Of a stretch of DNA of 64,000 bases, positions 52,999-61,933 are shown piece after piece. Both the position numbers and the translations under genes were made by a program. The stretch spans positions 62,001-126,000 of the forward strand of contig NZ_QXGH01000021.1 in assembly GCF_003515065.1 (NCBI RefSeq). The letters run 5' to 3'. Source of the stretch: Nocardioides immobilis. Its GTDB lineage: Bacteria; Actinomycetota; Actinomycetes; Propionibacteriales; Nocardioidaceae. Each line of letters begins with the position of its first letter. The stretch's first letter is position 1. The notes under the pieces were generated by a model. It had not been told where the DNA came from. It ran no database searches and was given only the letters and a program-made list of their open reading frames with translations.

Positions 52999-53895
52999 AT
53001 GAGCAACATGACCACTGCGACACGGATCGACGGCAAGCGGGTTGCCGCTGACATCAAGCAAGAGCTGGCAGTGCGGGTGAGAGCCCTGCGCGGTCAGGGG
53101 AGCCGGCCCGGGCTGGGCACCATCCTGGTCGGCGACGACCCGGGAAGCCACGCCTACGTCGCCGGGAAGCACCGCGACTGCGCCGACGTCGGGATCGCCT
53201 CGATCCGGGTCGAGCTGCCGGCGACCGCCAGCCAGGCCGAGGTCGAGGACGCCGTACGCCGGCTCAACGACGACCCGGCGTGCACCGGCTTCATCGTCCA
53301 GCTCCCGCTGCCGGCGCACATCGACACGCACCGGGTGCTCCAGCTGATCGACCCCGACAAGGACGCCGACGGCCTGCACCCGACGAACCTCGGCAAGCTG
53401 GTGCTCGGCATGCCCGGCCCGCTCCCGTGCACGCCGCGCGGGATCATCGAGCTCCTCCGTCAGCACGACGTGCCGATCACCGGCCAGCGGTTCTGCGTGA
53501 TCGGCTGCGGCCTCACGGTCGGCCGTCCGCTGGGCCTGATGCTCACCCGGCCCACCGAGCACGCGACCGTCACGCTGTGCCACGAGGCGACCGTCGACGT
53601 CGCGGCGCACACGCGCGCCTCCGACGTGGTGGTCGCCGCGGCCGGCGTCGCGCACCTGGTCAAGCCGGACTGGGTGCTGCCCGGCGCGACCGTGCTGTCC
53701 GTCGGGATCACCCGCACCATCGAGGGGATCCTCGGCGACGTCCACCCCGAGGTCGGCACGGTGGCGGGCAAGGTCAGCGGCGCGACCGGCGGTGTCGGTC
53801 CGATGACGCGCGCCATGTTGCTCACCAACATCGTCGAGATCGCCGAGCGGGACCTCGACCTGGATCCTCGCGCGATCTCCGTCGAACGGGCATGA
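52999..53895 (+). CDS. folD: Bifunctional methylene-THF dehydrogenase/cyclohydrolase
   Basis: 298 residues. Conserved motifs: [25 protein letters not shown] (partly), [39 protein letters not shown] and [14 protein letters not shown], plus VGITR near the end. It oxidises 5,10-methylene-THF to 10-formyl-THF, giving NADPH. Here it takes methylene-THF from dimethylglycine and sarcosine oxidation and feeds PurU. Its stop overlaps the MTHFR-like start by four bases. Location suggests a catabolic rather than the only housekeeping copy. Confidence 0.95.
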   Translation: MSNMTTATRIDGKRVAADIKQELAVRVRALRGQGSRPGLGTILVGDDPGSHAYVAGKHRDCADVGIASIRVELPATASQAEVEDAVRRLNDDPACTGFIVQLPLPAHIDTHRVLQLIDPDKDADGLHPTNLGKLVLGMPGPLPCTPRGIIELLRQHDVPITGQRFCVIGCGLTVGRPLGLMLTRPTEHATVTLCHEATVDVAAHTRASDVVVAAAGVAHLVKPDWVLPGATVLSVGITRTIEGILGDVHPEVGTVAGKVSGATGGVGPMTRAMLLTNIVEIAERDLDLDPRAISVERA

Positions 53896-54761
53896 CGACG
53901 GAAGGCAGGGCTCCGAGGCTCACCCGCACGCGCGCCGACGTCGTACGGCGGCTGCTGGCCAACGCCCGCTTCGAGGTTCTCCCGACCGCGCGGGTCGAGG
54001 ACGCCGTTGCCACGCACCTCCCGCCCGGCCGCACGGTCACCGTGACGGCGTCCCCGTCGAAGGGGCTGGAGGCGACCCTCGCGCTGACCGAGCGGCTCAC
54101 GGCCCGCGGCTACGACGTCGTGCCGCACCTCGCCGCACGGATGATCACCGGCCGCTCCGAGCTGGTGGAGATCGCCGACCGCCTCCGGGCATCGGGCGTG
54201 ACGACGGTGTTCGTGCCGGCCGGGGACGCAGACCCGGTCGGCAGCTACGCCGGCGCGCTCGACCTGCTCGACGACCTGGTCGCGATCGGCAGCCCCTTCC
54301 CGCAGGTGGGGATCACCGGCTACCCCGAGTCCCACCCGACCATCCACGACGACGTCACGGTCCAGACCATGTGGGACAAGCGGCAGCACGCCACCCAGAT
54401 CGTCAGCAACCTGACGTTCGACCCACGGGTCCTGACCTCCTGGGTGCGACGGGTCCGGGCGCGCGGCGTGACGACGCCGATCCTCGTCGGGCTCCCCGGC
54501 CCGGTCGACCGCACCAAGCTCCTGAGCATGGCCACGAAGATCGGCGTGGGTGAGTCGACGAAGTTCCTCGCGAAGAATCGCGGCGTCTTCGCCCGGATCG
54601 CCGTCCCCGGCGGCTACGACCCGCTGCGCCTGCTGAACCGCGCGGCGGGGGTCCTTGGCGACGAACAGATGAACGTCTGCGGACTCCACCTCTTCACGTT
54701 CAACCAGGTCGCCGAGACCGAGGCCTGGCGCCGCGCCCAGCTGGCCCGGTGGGAGCGGTGA
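53892..54761 (+). CDS. Methylenetetrahydrofolate reductase-like protein
   Basis: 289 residues from an ATGA overlap with folD. MetF-family barrel features are present ([86 protein letters not shown]), but the canonical FEFFPP opening is replaced by FEVLPTA. This short, divergent type occurs beside demethylation genes in other bacteria. It could convert methylene-THF to methyl-THF or act in reverse. Direction and electron donor are unknown. It overlaps folC by four bases. Confidence 0.75.
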   Translation: MTTEGRAPRLTRTRADVVRRLLANARFEVLPTARVEDAVATHLPPGRTVTVTASPSKGLEATLALTERLTARGYDVVPHLAARMITGRSELVEIADRLRASGVTTVFVPAGDADPVGSYAGALDLLDDLVAIGSPFPQVGITGYPESHPTIHDDVTVQTMWDKRQHATQIVSNLTFDPRVLTSWVRRVRARGVTTPILVGLPGPVDRTKLLSMATKIGVGESTKFLAKNRGVFARIAVPGGYDPLRLLNRAAGVLGDEQMNVCGLHLFTFNQVAETEAWRRAQLARWER

Positions 54762-56092
54762 GCGCGGTCGCGGCCGGGGCACCGGCGGTCTCGCTGACAG
54801 GCGTCGAGCAGCACCTGCTCGCCCGCTGGCCCGAGACCCGGATGGACCCCACGCTCGACCGCGTCGCCCTGCTCCTCGGCCTGCTCGGGAGGCCCGAGAC
54901 GGAGTTCCGGTCGATCCACCTGACCGGCACCAACGGCAAGACCAGCACGGCCCGCATGGTCGAGGCACTGCTCGCCGCCTCCCGGAGCCGGACCGGCCGG
55001 TTCACCAGCCCTCATCTCGAGAGCATCCGCGAGCGCATCAGCCTCGAGCAGCGCCCGATCGACGTACCGCGCTTCCTGCGCAGCTATCAGGCCGTCGCCG
55101 AGCAGGCGGCGCTGGTCGACGCGGTGTCGACCCACCCGGTCTCCTTCTTCGAGATGACCGTCGCCATGGCCTACCACGCGTTCGCCGACCACCGCGTCGA
55201 CGCGGCCGTGGTCGAGGTCGGCATGGGTGGCCGCTGGGACGCGACCAACGTCATCCACGCCGAGGTCGCCGCGATCCTGCCGGTCGCGCTGGACCACACG
55301 GACTACCTCGGCCCGACCGTCGAGGCGATCGCCGCCGAGAAGGCGGGCATCATCAAGCGAGGCGCCGTCGCCGTCTCGGCACGGCAGCCCGACGAGGTCG
55401 CGGCCGTCCTCCGCGCTCGCGCCGACGCCGTCGGCGCCGATCTCAGGGTCGAGGGCAGGGACTTCGCGGTCGGCCGGCGCTCGCCGACGGCGCGTGGTCA
55501 GCTCGTGTCGTTCCGCGGACTCCACCGGACGTACGACGACGTCCCGCTCGCCGTGCACGGGGAGCACCAGGCGCAGAACGCCGCGGTGGCGATCGCCTCG
55601 GTCGAGGCCTTCCTGGGCGGACCGCTCGACGTGGACCTGGTGCGCCGGGCGCTTCGGCAGGTCACCTCGCCCGGGCGGTTCGAGATCCGGGCCGGCTCCC
55701 CGCGCGTGGTCCTGGACGTGGCGCACAACCCGCACGGAGCCCGGGCGCTGGCGCGCAACCTGGCCGAGCACGGGCCGGGTCGCACGATCGCCGTGCTCGC
55801 GGTCATGGGGGACAAGGACGTCGCGGGGGTGCTCCGTGAGCTGGAGACCGTGGTGGACACGGTCGTCTGCGCCCGCAACTCGAGCCCACGGTCCCTGCCG
55901 GCCGAGGAGCTCGCGGCGCGTGCGACGGACGTGTTCGGCGCGAGTCGCGTCCGTCGCGCCACCGACGTGCCCTCCGGGCTCGCCGCTGCCCGCGCCCTTG
56001 CCGACACCGGTCCCGGGTCGACGGACGTCGTCCTCGTTACCGGGTCGGTCGTGACGGTCGGAGATGCGTGCAGCGTGCCCACCGACTGCTGA
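54758..56092 (+). CDS. folC: Folylpolyglutamate synthase
   Basis: About 444 residues from a GTG at 54758 in a GTGA overlap with the previous stop; a GTG nine bases upstream is possible. P-loop LTGTNGKTST, then FTSPHLESIRERI, EVGMGGRWDATNVI, HTDYLGPTVEAIAAEKAGIIK and LDVAHNPHGARAL are Mur-ligase/FolC motifs. It adds glutamates to THF cofactors, raising folate retention for heavy one-carbon flux. Co-operonic with folD. Confidence 0.92.
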   Translation: MSAVAAGAPAVSLTGVEQHLLARWPETRMDPTLDRVALLLGLLGRPETEFRSIHLTGTNGKTSTARMVEALLAASRSRTGRFTSPHLESIRERISLEQRPIDVPRFLRSYQAVAEQAALVDAVSTHPVSFFEMTVAMAYHAFADHRVDAAVVEVGMGGRWDATNVIHAEVAAILPVALDHTDYLGPTVEAIAAEKAGIIKRGAVAVSARQPDEVAAVLRARADAVGADLRVEGRDFAVGRRSPTARGQLVSFRGLHRTYDDVPLAVHGEHQAQNAAVAIASVEAFLGGPLDVDLVRRALRQVTSPGRFEIRAGSPRVVLDVAHNPHGARALARNLAEHGPGRTIAVLAVMGDKDVAGVLRELETVVDTVVCARNSSPRSLPAEELAARATDVFGASRVRRATDVPSGLAAARALADTGPGSTDVVLVTGSVVTVGDACSVPTDC

Positions 56093-56135
56093 CGGGTCGC
56101 TGCGCGAGCAGCCCTGCCCTGCCCGGGCTCGCCCG

Positions 56136-56783
56136 TCAGCTCGGGGTTGGGTGTCGACGCTTGCGTCGGCGCCCAACCCCACCTTCCTCGAACCGGGTGT
56201 CACCCCGCCGGAGGAAGTTCCCGACCAGCCGGGCGCCGTACTGGCTGAGGACCGACTCCGGGTGGAACTGGACGCCGTGCAGCGGACGGGTCCGGTGGCG
56301 GACGCCCATCACGACTGTGCGCTGGTCGGCGTCGCGGCAGGTCGCGGTGACGATCAGGTCGTCGGGAACCTCGGTGGCGGCGAGCGAGTGGTAGCGCACC
56401 GACGGGTACGGCGACGGGATGCCGGCGAAGACCCCGGTGCCGTCGTGGTGCACCAGGGCGACCTCGCCGTGCGCCGGCCGGACCCTCTCCACGATGCCGC
56501 CGTAGGTCGTGACCAGGCCCTGCATGCCCAGGCACACCCCGAGGACGGGGACCGTGGCCTCCCGCAGGACCTCGCTGCCGATCGCGAAGTCGCTCGGCTC
56601 CAGCGGATGGCCGGGGCCGGGGGAGAGCACCACCCGGTCGTAGGACAGGACGTCCGCCACGGTCGTCGCGTCGTGCTGGACGACGTCCGGCAGCACGCCC
56701 GTCACCGCGGCGACGAGGTGCACGAGGTTCCCCACGTAGGAGTCGTGGTGGTCGACCACGACGACACGTGGATGCGGCGTCAT
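56136..56783 (-). CDS. PabA/TrpG-type glutamine amidotransferase
   Basis: 215 residues. Class I amidotransferase: DHHDSYVGNLVHL, SPGPGHPLEPSDF, nucleophile Cys in LGVCLGMQG, and the VQFHPES His/Glu pair. It supplies ammonia to an aminodeoxychorismate or anthranilate synthase. Placement next to folate genes favours p-aminobenzoate (PabA), but no PabB is visible. The extra basic tail is coded by a G/C hairpin shared with the convergent folC end. It reads against its neighbours. Confidence 0.75.
   Translation of the reverse strand: MTPHPRVVVVDHHDSYVGNLVHLVAAVTGVLPDVVQHDATTVADVLSYDRVVLSPGPGHPLEPSDFAIGSEVLREATVPVLGVCLGMQGLVTTYGGIVERVRPAHGEVALVHHDGTGVFAGIPSPYPSVRYHSLAATEVPDDLIVTATCRDADQRTVVMGVRHRTRPLHGVQFHPESVLSQYGARLVGNFLRRGDTRFEEGGVGRRRKRRHPTPS
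56143..56180. terminator. Bidirectional hairpin between folC and pabA-like gene
   Basis: GGGGTTGGG...CGACGC, loop TTGC, GTCG...CCCAACCCC forms a long stem 51 bases after the folC stop and inside the last codons of the convergent amidotransferase gene. It has no strong T-tract. It is a probable terminator for both strands. Confidence 0.5.
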
Positions 56784-56853
56784 GGCGTCCCTCCAAAACC
56801 TCTGAGAAATCGGGCTTCAAGCCCCTTGACGCCACACTCCAGCAGAAGGCATT

Positions 56854-56887
56854 GTTGCTGTCAACGCAATGCAGTGCAGATTACGCA
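56854..56887 (+). promoter_or_regulatory. Shared regulatory element (weaker) upstream of dmgO
   Basis: GTTGCT, 13 bases, then AGTGCAGATTACGCA. End points and spacing match the purU, betB and folD elements, but the middle is less conserved. It lies immediately before the GGAGG site of dmgO. Confidence 0.45.
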
Positions 56888-56901
56888 ACAGGAGGAACCC
56901 C

Positions 56902-59340
56902 ATGGCTGGACGACGGACGGTCATCATCGGCGCGGGAGTGGTGGGGGCGGCTCTGGCCGACGAGCTGTCCGCGCGCGGCTGGACCGACATCACCGTCGTC
57001 GACCAGGGTGACCTGCCCGTGACCGGCGGCTCGAGCTCGCACGCCCCCGGACTGGTCTTCCAGGCCAGCGGCTCCAAGGTGCTCACCGAGATGGCCCGCT
57101 ACACGGTGGAGAAGTTCGTCTCGTTGCAGCACGAGGGCCAGTCCTGCTTCCTGCAGGTCGGCGGCCTCGAGGTCGCCACCACGCCGGAGCGCCTCGCCGA
57201 GCTGCACCGCCGGCACGGCTGGCTCACCTCCTGGGGCGTCGAGGCCGAGGTCGTCGACGCCGACCGCTGCGTGGAGCTGCACTCGCTCGTCGACCGCGAC
57301 CAGATCCTCGGCGGCCTGTGGTGCCCGACCGACGGTCTGGCCAAGGCGCTGTGGGCCGTCGAGGCGCAGATCGAGCGGGCCAAGGGCCGTGGCGTGAAGT
57401 TCCTCGCCCGCCACGAGGTCACCGACATCCGCGTCGAGGACGACCAGGTGGTCGGCGTCGTGACGGACCACGGAGAGCTCCCGGCCGACATCGTCGTCTC
57501 GTGCGCGGGCATCTGGGGCCCGAAGGTCGCCGCCCTGGTCGGGCTGGACCTCCCGCTCACCCCCCTCGCGCACCAGTTGGCCGTGACCGGCTCGATCCCC
57601 GAGGTCGCCGGCCAGACCGACGAGGCGATCCGCCCGATCCTGCGCCACCAGGAGCATGGCCTCTACTACCGCGACAGCTTCGACGGCCTGACCATCGGCT
57701 ACTACCACCACGAGCCGATGCCGATCTCGGCGTACGACATCCGGGCGGTCGACGAGACCGAGGAGATGCCGTCCGTCCTCGCGTTCACCCCGGAGGACTT
57801 CGAGCCGGCCTGGGCCGAGACGCAGGTCCTGCTCCCCGCCACCAACGACACCAAGGTCGAGGAGGGCATCAACGGCCTCTTCTCCTTCACCACCGACGGC
57901 ATGCCGCTGCTCGGCGAGTCGCGTGAGGTCAAGGGCTTCTGGGTCGCCGAGGCCGTGTGGGTCACCCACTCCGCGGGTGTCGGCCGTGCCATGGCCGAGT
58001 GGCTGGCCGACGGCTACTGCGAGACCTTCGACATCCACGAGTGCGACGTGAACCGCTTCGAGGACTACCAGGTCGCCCCGGCGTACGTGCTCGAGCGTGA
58101 CTGCCAGAACTTCCGCGAGGTCTACGACATCCTGCACCCGCTGCAGCCGATGGACTCCCCGCGCAACGTCCGCCTCTCGCCGTTCTTCAGCCGCGAGGAG
58201 GAGCTCGACGGGTTCTTCCTGCCGGCCAACGGCTGGGAGCGCCCGCACTGGTACGGCGCCAACGCCGGCCTGCTCGAGCGCTACGACATCCCGACCCCCA
58301 ACGACTGGGCCGCGAAGTACTGGGACCCGATCGTCGGCGCCGAGGCGAAGGCGACCCGCGAGGGCGTCGCGATGTACGACATGACCGCCCTCAAGCGGAT
58401 CAACGTCACCGGGCCCGGCGCCGTCGACTTCCTGCAGCGCCTGTGCACCAACGACGTCGACAAGTCGGTCGGCGCGGTGGTCTACACCCTGCTCCTCGAC
58501 GCCGACGGCGGCATCCGCAGCGACATCACGGTCGCCCGTCTGGGCAAGCACCACTACCAGGTCGGTGCCAATGGTGCGCTGGACATCGACTGGTTCGAGC
58601 GCCACCTCCCCGAGGACGGCACCGTCCAGGTCACCGACATCACGCCGGGCACCTGCTGCATCGGCCTGTGGGGCCCGAAGGCCCGCGACGTGCTCGCCGG
58701 CATCACCGACGCGGACATGACCAACGACGGTCTCAAGTACTTCCGCGCGAAGTCCCTCACCATCGGCAACGTCCCGGTCACCGCCTGGCGCCTGTCGTAC
58801 GTCGGCGAGCTGGGCTGGGAGATCTACACGACCGCCGACCTCGGCCAGCGCCTCTGGGACACGCTGTGGGAGGCCGGCCAGGAGCACGGCATCATCGCCG
58901 CCGGCCGTGGTGCCTTCAACAGCCTCCGCCTGGAGAAGGGCTACCGCTCGTTCGGTGGCGACATGACCAACGAGCACGACCCGTACGAGGCCGGCCTCGG
59001 CTTCGCGGTGAAGCTCGACAAGGGCGACTTCATCGGCCGCGACGCGCTGATCGCCCGCAAGGAGCACCAGACCAGGACGCTGGCCTGCCTGACGATCGAC
59101 AGCACCGAGGACGTCGTCCTCGGCAAGGAGCCGGTCTTCGCCGACGGCGAGCCGGTCGGCTACGTCACCTCCGCGGCCTATGGCTACACGATCGAGAAGG
59201 GCATCGCCTACGCCTGGCTGCCGCTCGAGGTCGCCGAGGTCGGCACCGAGCTCGAGATCGGCTACTTCGACAAGCGGGTCAGGGCCGTCGTCACCGCCGA
59301 GCCGCTCTTCGACCCGAAGATGACCCGCCTCCGCGGCTGA
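56902..59340 (+). CDS. dmgO: Dimethylglycine oxidase (FAD plus THF-binding GcvT domain)
   Basis: 812 residues from the ATG at 56902 after AGGAGG. N-terminal DAO-type flavoprotein with VIIGAGVVGAALADEL at 7-22 and SSSHAPGLVFQ (H47), the His that carries covalent FAD in Arthrobacter dimethylglycine oxidase. The C-terminal half is an aminomethyltransferase-like THF domain (GPGAVDFLQRLCTNDVDKSVG; ELGWEIYTTADLGQRLW; AYGYTIEKGIAYAWLP). It demethylates dimethylglycine, and probably sarcosine, passing formaldehyde to THF as methylene-THF. First gene of the rightward catabolic operon. Confidence 0.9.
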   Translation: MAGRRTVIIGAGVVGAALADELSARGWTDITVVDQGDLPVTGGSSSHAPGLVFQASGSKVLTEMARYTVEKFVSLQHEGQSCFLQVGGLEVATTPERLAELHRRHGWLTSWGVEAEVVDADRCVELHSLVDRDQILGGLWCPTDGLAKALWAVEAQIERAKGRGVKFLARHEVTDIRVEDDQVVGVVTDHGELPADIVVSCAGIWGPKVAALVGLDLPLTPLAHQLAVTGSIPEVAGQTDEAIRPILRHQEHGLYYRDSFDGLTIGYYHHEPMPISAYDIRAVDETEEMPSVLAFTPEDFEPAWAETQVLLPATNDTKVEEGINGLFSFTTDGMPLLGESREVKGFWVAEAVWVTHSAGVGRAMAEWLADGYCETFDIHECDVNRFEDYQVAPAYVLERDCQNFREVYDILHPLQPMDSPRNVRLSPFFSREEELDGFFLPANGWERPHWYGANAGLLERYDIPTPNDWAAKYWDPIVGAEAKATREGVAMYDMTALKRINVTGPGAVDFLQRLCTNDVDKSVGAVVYTLLLDADGGIRSDITVARLGKHHYQVGANGALDIDWFERHLPEDGTVQVTDITPGTCCIGLWGPKARDVLAGITDADMTNDGLKYFRAKSLTIGNVPVTAWRLSYVGELGWEIYTTADLGQRLWDTLWEAGQEHGIIAAGRGAFNSLRLEKGYRSFGGDMTNEHDPYEAGLGFAVKLDKGDFIGRDALIARKEHQTRTLACLTIDSTEDVVLGKEPVFADGEPVGYVTSAAYGYTIEKGIAYAWLPLEVAEVGTELEIGYFDKRVRAVVTAEPLFDPKMTRLRG

Positions 59341-59392
59341 ACACCTTCGTCACTCCTTCCTACTCAACCCCTTCTTCCTTCGGAGGTTCCCT

Positions 59393-60712
59393 GTGAGTTT
59401 CAAGACCGCCCCCGCGGCCAACATGGGCGAGATCGCCGCCATGGTCGAGCGCCGTGAGGTGGGCTACAGCCTGGAGTCCGCCTTCTACGCCAGCCAGGAG
59501 GTCTACGACCTGGACATGAAGGCGATCTTCGGCCAGCACTGGCTCTTCGTCGCCACGGAGGCCGAGATCCCGGAGGCGGGTGACTTCGTCACGGTCGAGA
59601 TCGGCACCCAGTCGCTGATCATCGTCCGCGACGACGAGGAGGAGGTCCGCGCGCTGCGCAACGTCTGCCGCCACCGCGGCTCGCGTCTCCTCGAGGAGCC
59701 GTGTGGCGCGATCGGCAACCTGGTCTGCCCCTATCACCAGTGGACCTACCGCGCCGACGGCGAGCTGGTGTACGCCGAGAGCCAGTCGCCGTCCTTCGAC
59801 AAGAGCAAGTTCGGCCTCAAGCAGGTCCACGTGCGCACCGTCGGCGGCCTGATCTTCATCTGCCTCGCCGACGAGCCACCGGCCGACTTCGACGAGGTCG
59901 CCTCGGTCATCGAGCCCTACCTGCGCTCCTACCGCGTCGCGGAGGCGAAGGTCGCCCACCAGACCGACCTGGTCGAGGCGGGCAACTGGAAGCTCGTCAT
60001 GGAGAACAACCGCGAGTGCCACCACTGCGACGCTTCCCACCCGGAGCTGATCACGTCGTACTTCCCGTTCCTCCGGTATGACGAGTCCGACATCACGCCG
60101 CGCCTCCAGCCGCTCTACGAGCGCTACCTGAAGGCGACCGAGGACCTTGACAACGTCTGCAAGACCAACGGCGTCCCGCGGGAGCTGGTCCACGAGCTCG
60201 ACACCCGCGAGACCGGCTTCATGATCATGCGCCTTCCGCTGGACGGTGAGGGTGCCTCGTTCGGCATCGACGGCGCCCAGGTCTGCAAGAAGCTGATCGG
60301 CGACTCGCCCACCCCGAAGTTCGGTGACCTCTCCCTGCACATGCAGCCCAACTCGTGGTTCCACCTGCTCAGCGACCACGTGATCGTCTTCAGCGTCCTG
60401 CCGATCTCTCCGGACAAGTCGATGGTCCGCACGACGTGGCTGGTCCACCCGGACGCCGTCGAGGGCGAGGACTACACCATCGAGGGGCTGACCAGCGTCT
60501 GGAAGGCCACCAACGACCAGGACCGCGCGCTGGTCGAGAAGGCCCAGCGCGGCGTCACGGACCCGAGCTACGTGCCCGGTCCCTACGCGCTGGTCGAGGA
60601 CGACGTCGAGTCGTTCATCAACTGGTACGTCGGCCGGCTCCGCGACTACCTCGAGCCGCACCGCGAGAGCGCCGAGCGACTCGGTCACCTCAACGCGGTC
60701 GCGGCCCAATAG
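59393..60712 (+). CDS. gbcA: Glycine betaine monooxygenase, Rieske oxygenase subunit
   Basis: 439 residues from a GTG at 59393 behind GGAGG. Rieske centre C92-R-H94 and C112-P-Y-H115. Mononuclear iron site in ENNRECHHCDASHPEL (H211, H216). This NRECHHC pattern is typical of GbcA/choline monooxygenase-type enzymes. It hydroxylates a methyl group of glycine betaine, releasing formaldehyde and dimethylglycine, the substrate of the preceding gene. It needs electrons from GbcB, encoded next. Confidence 0.9.
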   Translation: MSFKTAPAANMGEIAAMVERREVGYSLESAFYASQEVYDLDMKAIFGQHWLFVATEAEIPEAGDFVTVEIGTQSLIIVRDDEEEVRALRNVCRHRGSRLLEEPCGAIGNLVCPYHQWTYRADGELVYAESQSPSFDKSKFGLKQVHVRTVGGLIFICLADEPPADFDEVASVIEPYLRSYRVAEAKVAHQTDLVEAGNWKLVMENNRECHHCDASHPELITSYFPFLRYDESDITPRLQPLYERYLKATEDLDNVCKTNGVPRELVHELDTRETGFMIMRLPLDGEGASFGIDGAQVCKKLIGDSPTPKFGDLSLHMQPNSWFHLLSDHVIVFSVLPISPDKSMVRTTWLVHPDAVEGEDYTIEGLTSVWKATNDQDRALVEKAQRGVTDPSYVPGPYALVEDDVESFINWYVGRLRDYLEPHRESAERLGHLNAVAAQ

Positions 60713-60739
60713 TCACCTGATCTCCGGGAGGAGAAAGAA

Positions 60740-61882
60740 ATGTCGTCCACCCAGGCGCTCGAGAGCCTCGTGCCGTCCCTGCAGTCTCAGGTCTGCTGGG
60801 CGGACGAGGACCAGACCGTGCTGGTGTGCACCGCGGTCAGCGACGTCACCCACGACGTCAAGAACTTCGTGTTCGAGCCCGAGGGCGACCAGCTCTTCGA
60901 GTTCGACGCGGGCCAGTTCCTGACCCTGATGCTCGACATCGACGGGACCCGGGTGAACCGGTGCTACACGATCTCCTCGCCGCCGACCCGCCCGAACCGC
61001 ATCGCCATCACGGTGAAGCGGGTCGCGGGCGGCAAGGTCTCCAACTGGGTCCACGACAACATCGTGCCCGGCAGCAAGGTCACCGCACTGGCGCCGCTCG
61101 GTGCCTTCACGCTCACCAGCCGGCCGGCGGAGAAGCTCCTCTTCCTCTCCGCGGGCAGCGGGATCACCCCGCTGATGTCGATGCTGCGGACGCTCTACGA
61201 CCTCGGGTCGGACGCCGACGTCGTCTTCCTGCACAGCGCGCGCACGCCGAGCGACATCGTCTTCCGCAGCGAGCTCGCGGCCATCGAGACGCTCATGCCC
61301 AACCTCCGCGTGGTGCACGTCTGCGAGGCCGACTACCCGTCGGAGCGCTGGGGCGGTATGCGGGGACGCCTCTCGCCGACCATGCTCCACACGATCGTCC
61401 CCGACCTGCTCGAGCGGACCATCTTCAACTGCGGCCCGGTGCCGTACATGGACGCCGTACGCCGGATCCTCGGTGAGCTCGACTACGACCTCGGCAGCTA
61501 CCACGAGGAGAGCTTCACCTTCGACGACCCGGCCATGCCGGGCGCGACGCCGCCTCCCGAGGGGGTCGCCTACGAGGACATCGCCGTCGCGGCGCCGCCC
61601 GCCGGCGACGACGGGGTGGCGACGTACTCCGTCGAGTTCACCAAGAGCGGCCGCACGGTCACGTGTCGCGCGGACGAGAACGTGCTCGACGTGGCGCTCG
61701 CCGCGGGGGTGCGCCTCCCGTCGTCGTGCAGCCAGGGCATGTGCGGCACGTGCAAGCTCTCCAAGCTCTCCGGCGAGGTGGAGATGAACCACAACGGCGG
61801 CATCCGCCCCCGCGAGATCGCCGCCGGAAAGATCCTCGTCTGTTGTTCCAAGCCGCTCAGCGACCTCTCGCTCGACGCCTGA
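60740..61882 (+). CDS. gbcB: Glycine betaine monooxygenase, ferredoxin reductase subunit
   Basis: 380 residues, ATG behind GGAGG. An FAD-binding region (RCYTISSPPTRPNRIAITVK), an NAD site (LLFLSAGSGITPLMSML), and a C-terminal plant-type 2Fe-2S ferredoxin with LPSSCSQGMCGTCKLSKLSG and the last cysteine in LVCCSKP. It carries electrons from NAD(P)H to the GbcA Rieske centre. The gap from gbcA is 27 bases. Domain order and length match known GbcB proteins. Confidence 0.92.
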   Translation: MSSTQALESLVPSLQSQVCWADEDQTVLVCTAVSDVTHDVKNFVFEPEGDQLFEFDAGQFLTLMLDIDGTRVNRCYTISSPPTRPNRIAITVKRVAGGKVSNWVHDNIVPGSKVTALAPLGAFTLTSRPAEKLLFLSAGSGITPLMSMLRTLYDLGSDADVVFLHSARTPSDIVFRSELAAIETLMPNLRVVHVCEADYPSERWGGMRGRLSPTMLHTIVPDLLERTIFNCGPVPYMDAVRRILGELDYDLGSYHEESFTFDDPAMPGATPPPEGVAYEDIAVAAPPAGDDGVATYSVEFTKSGRTVTCRADENVLDVALAAGVRLPSSCSQGMCGTCKLSKLSGEVEMNHNGGIRPREIAAGKILVCCSKPLSDLSLDA

Positions 61883-61933
61883 CCGCACCAGCAATCTCAC
61901 CCCCCATCACCGAAGCAGAAACGGAGTCACCTC

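Noticed and set aside
56881-59067. A 728-codon minus-strand frame opposite dmgO
   Set aside because: Val/Asp/Arg-rich antisense shadow; the plus strand encodes clear FAD and GcvT domains.
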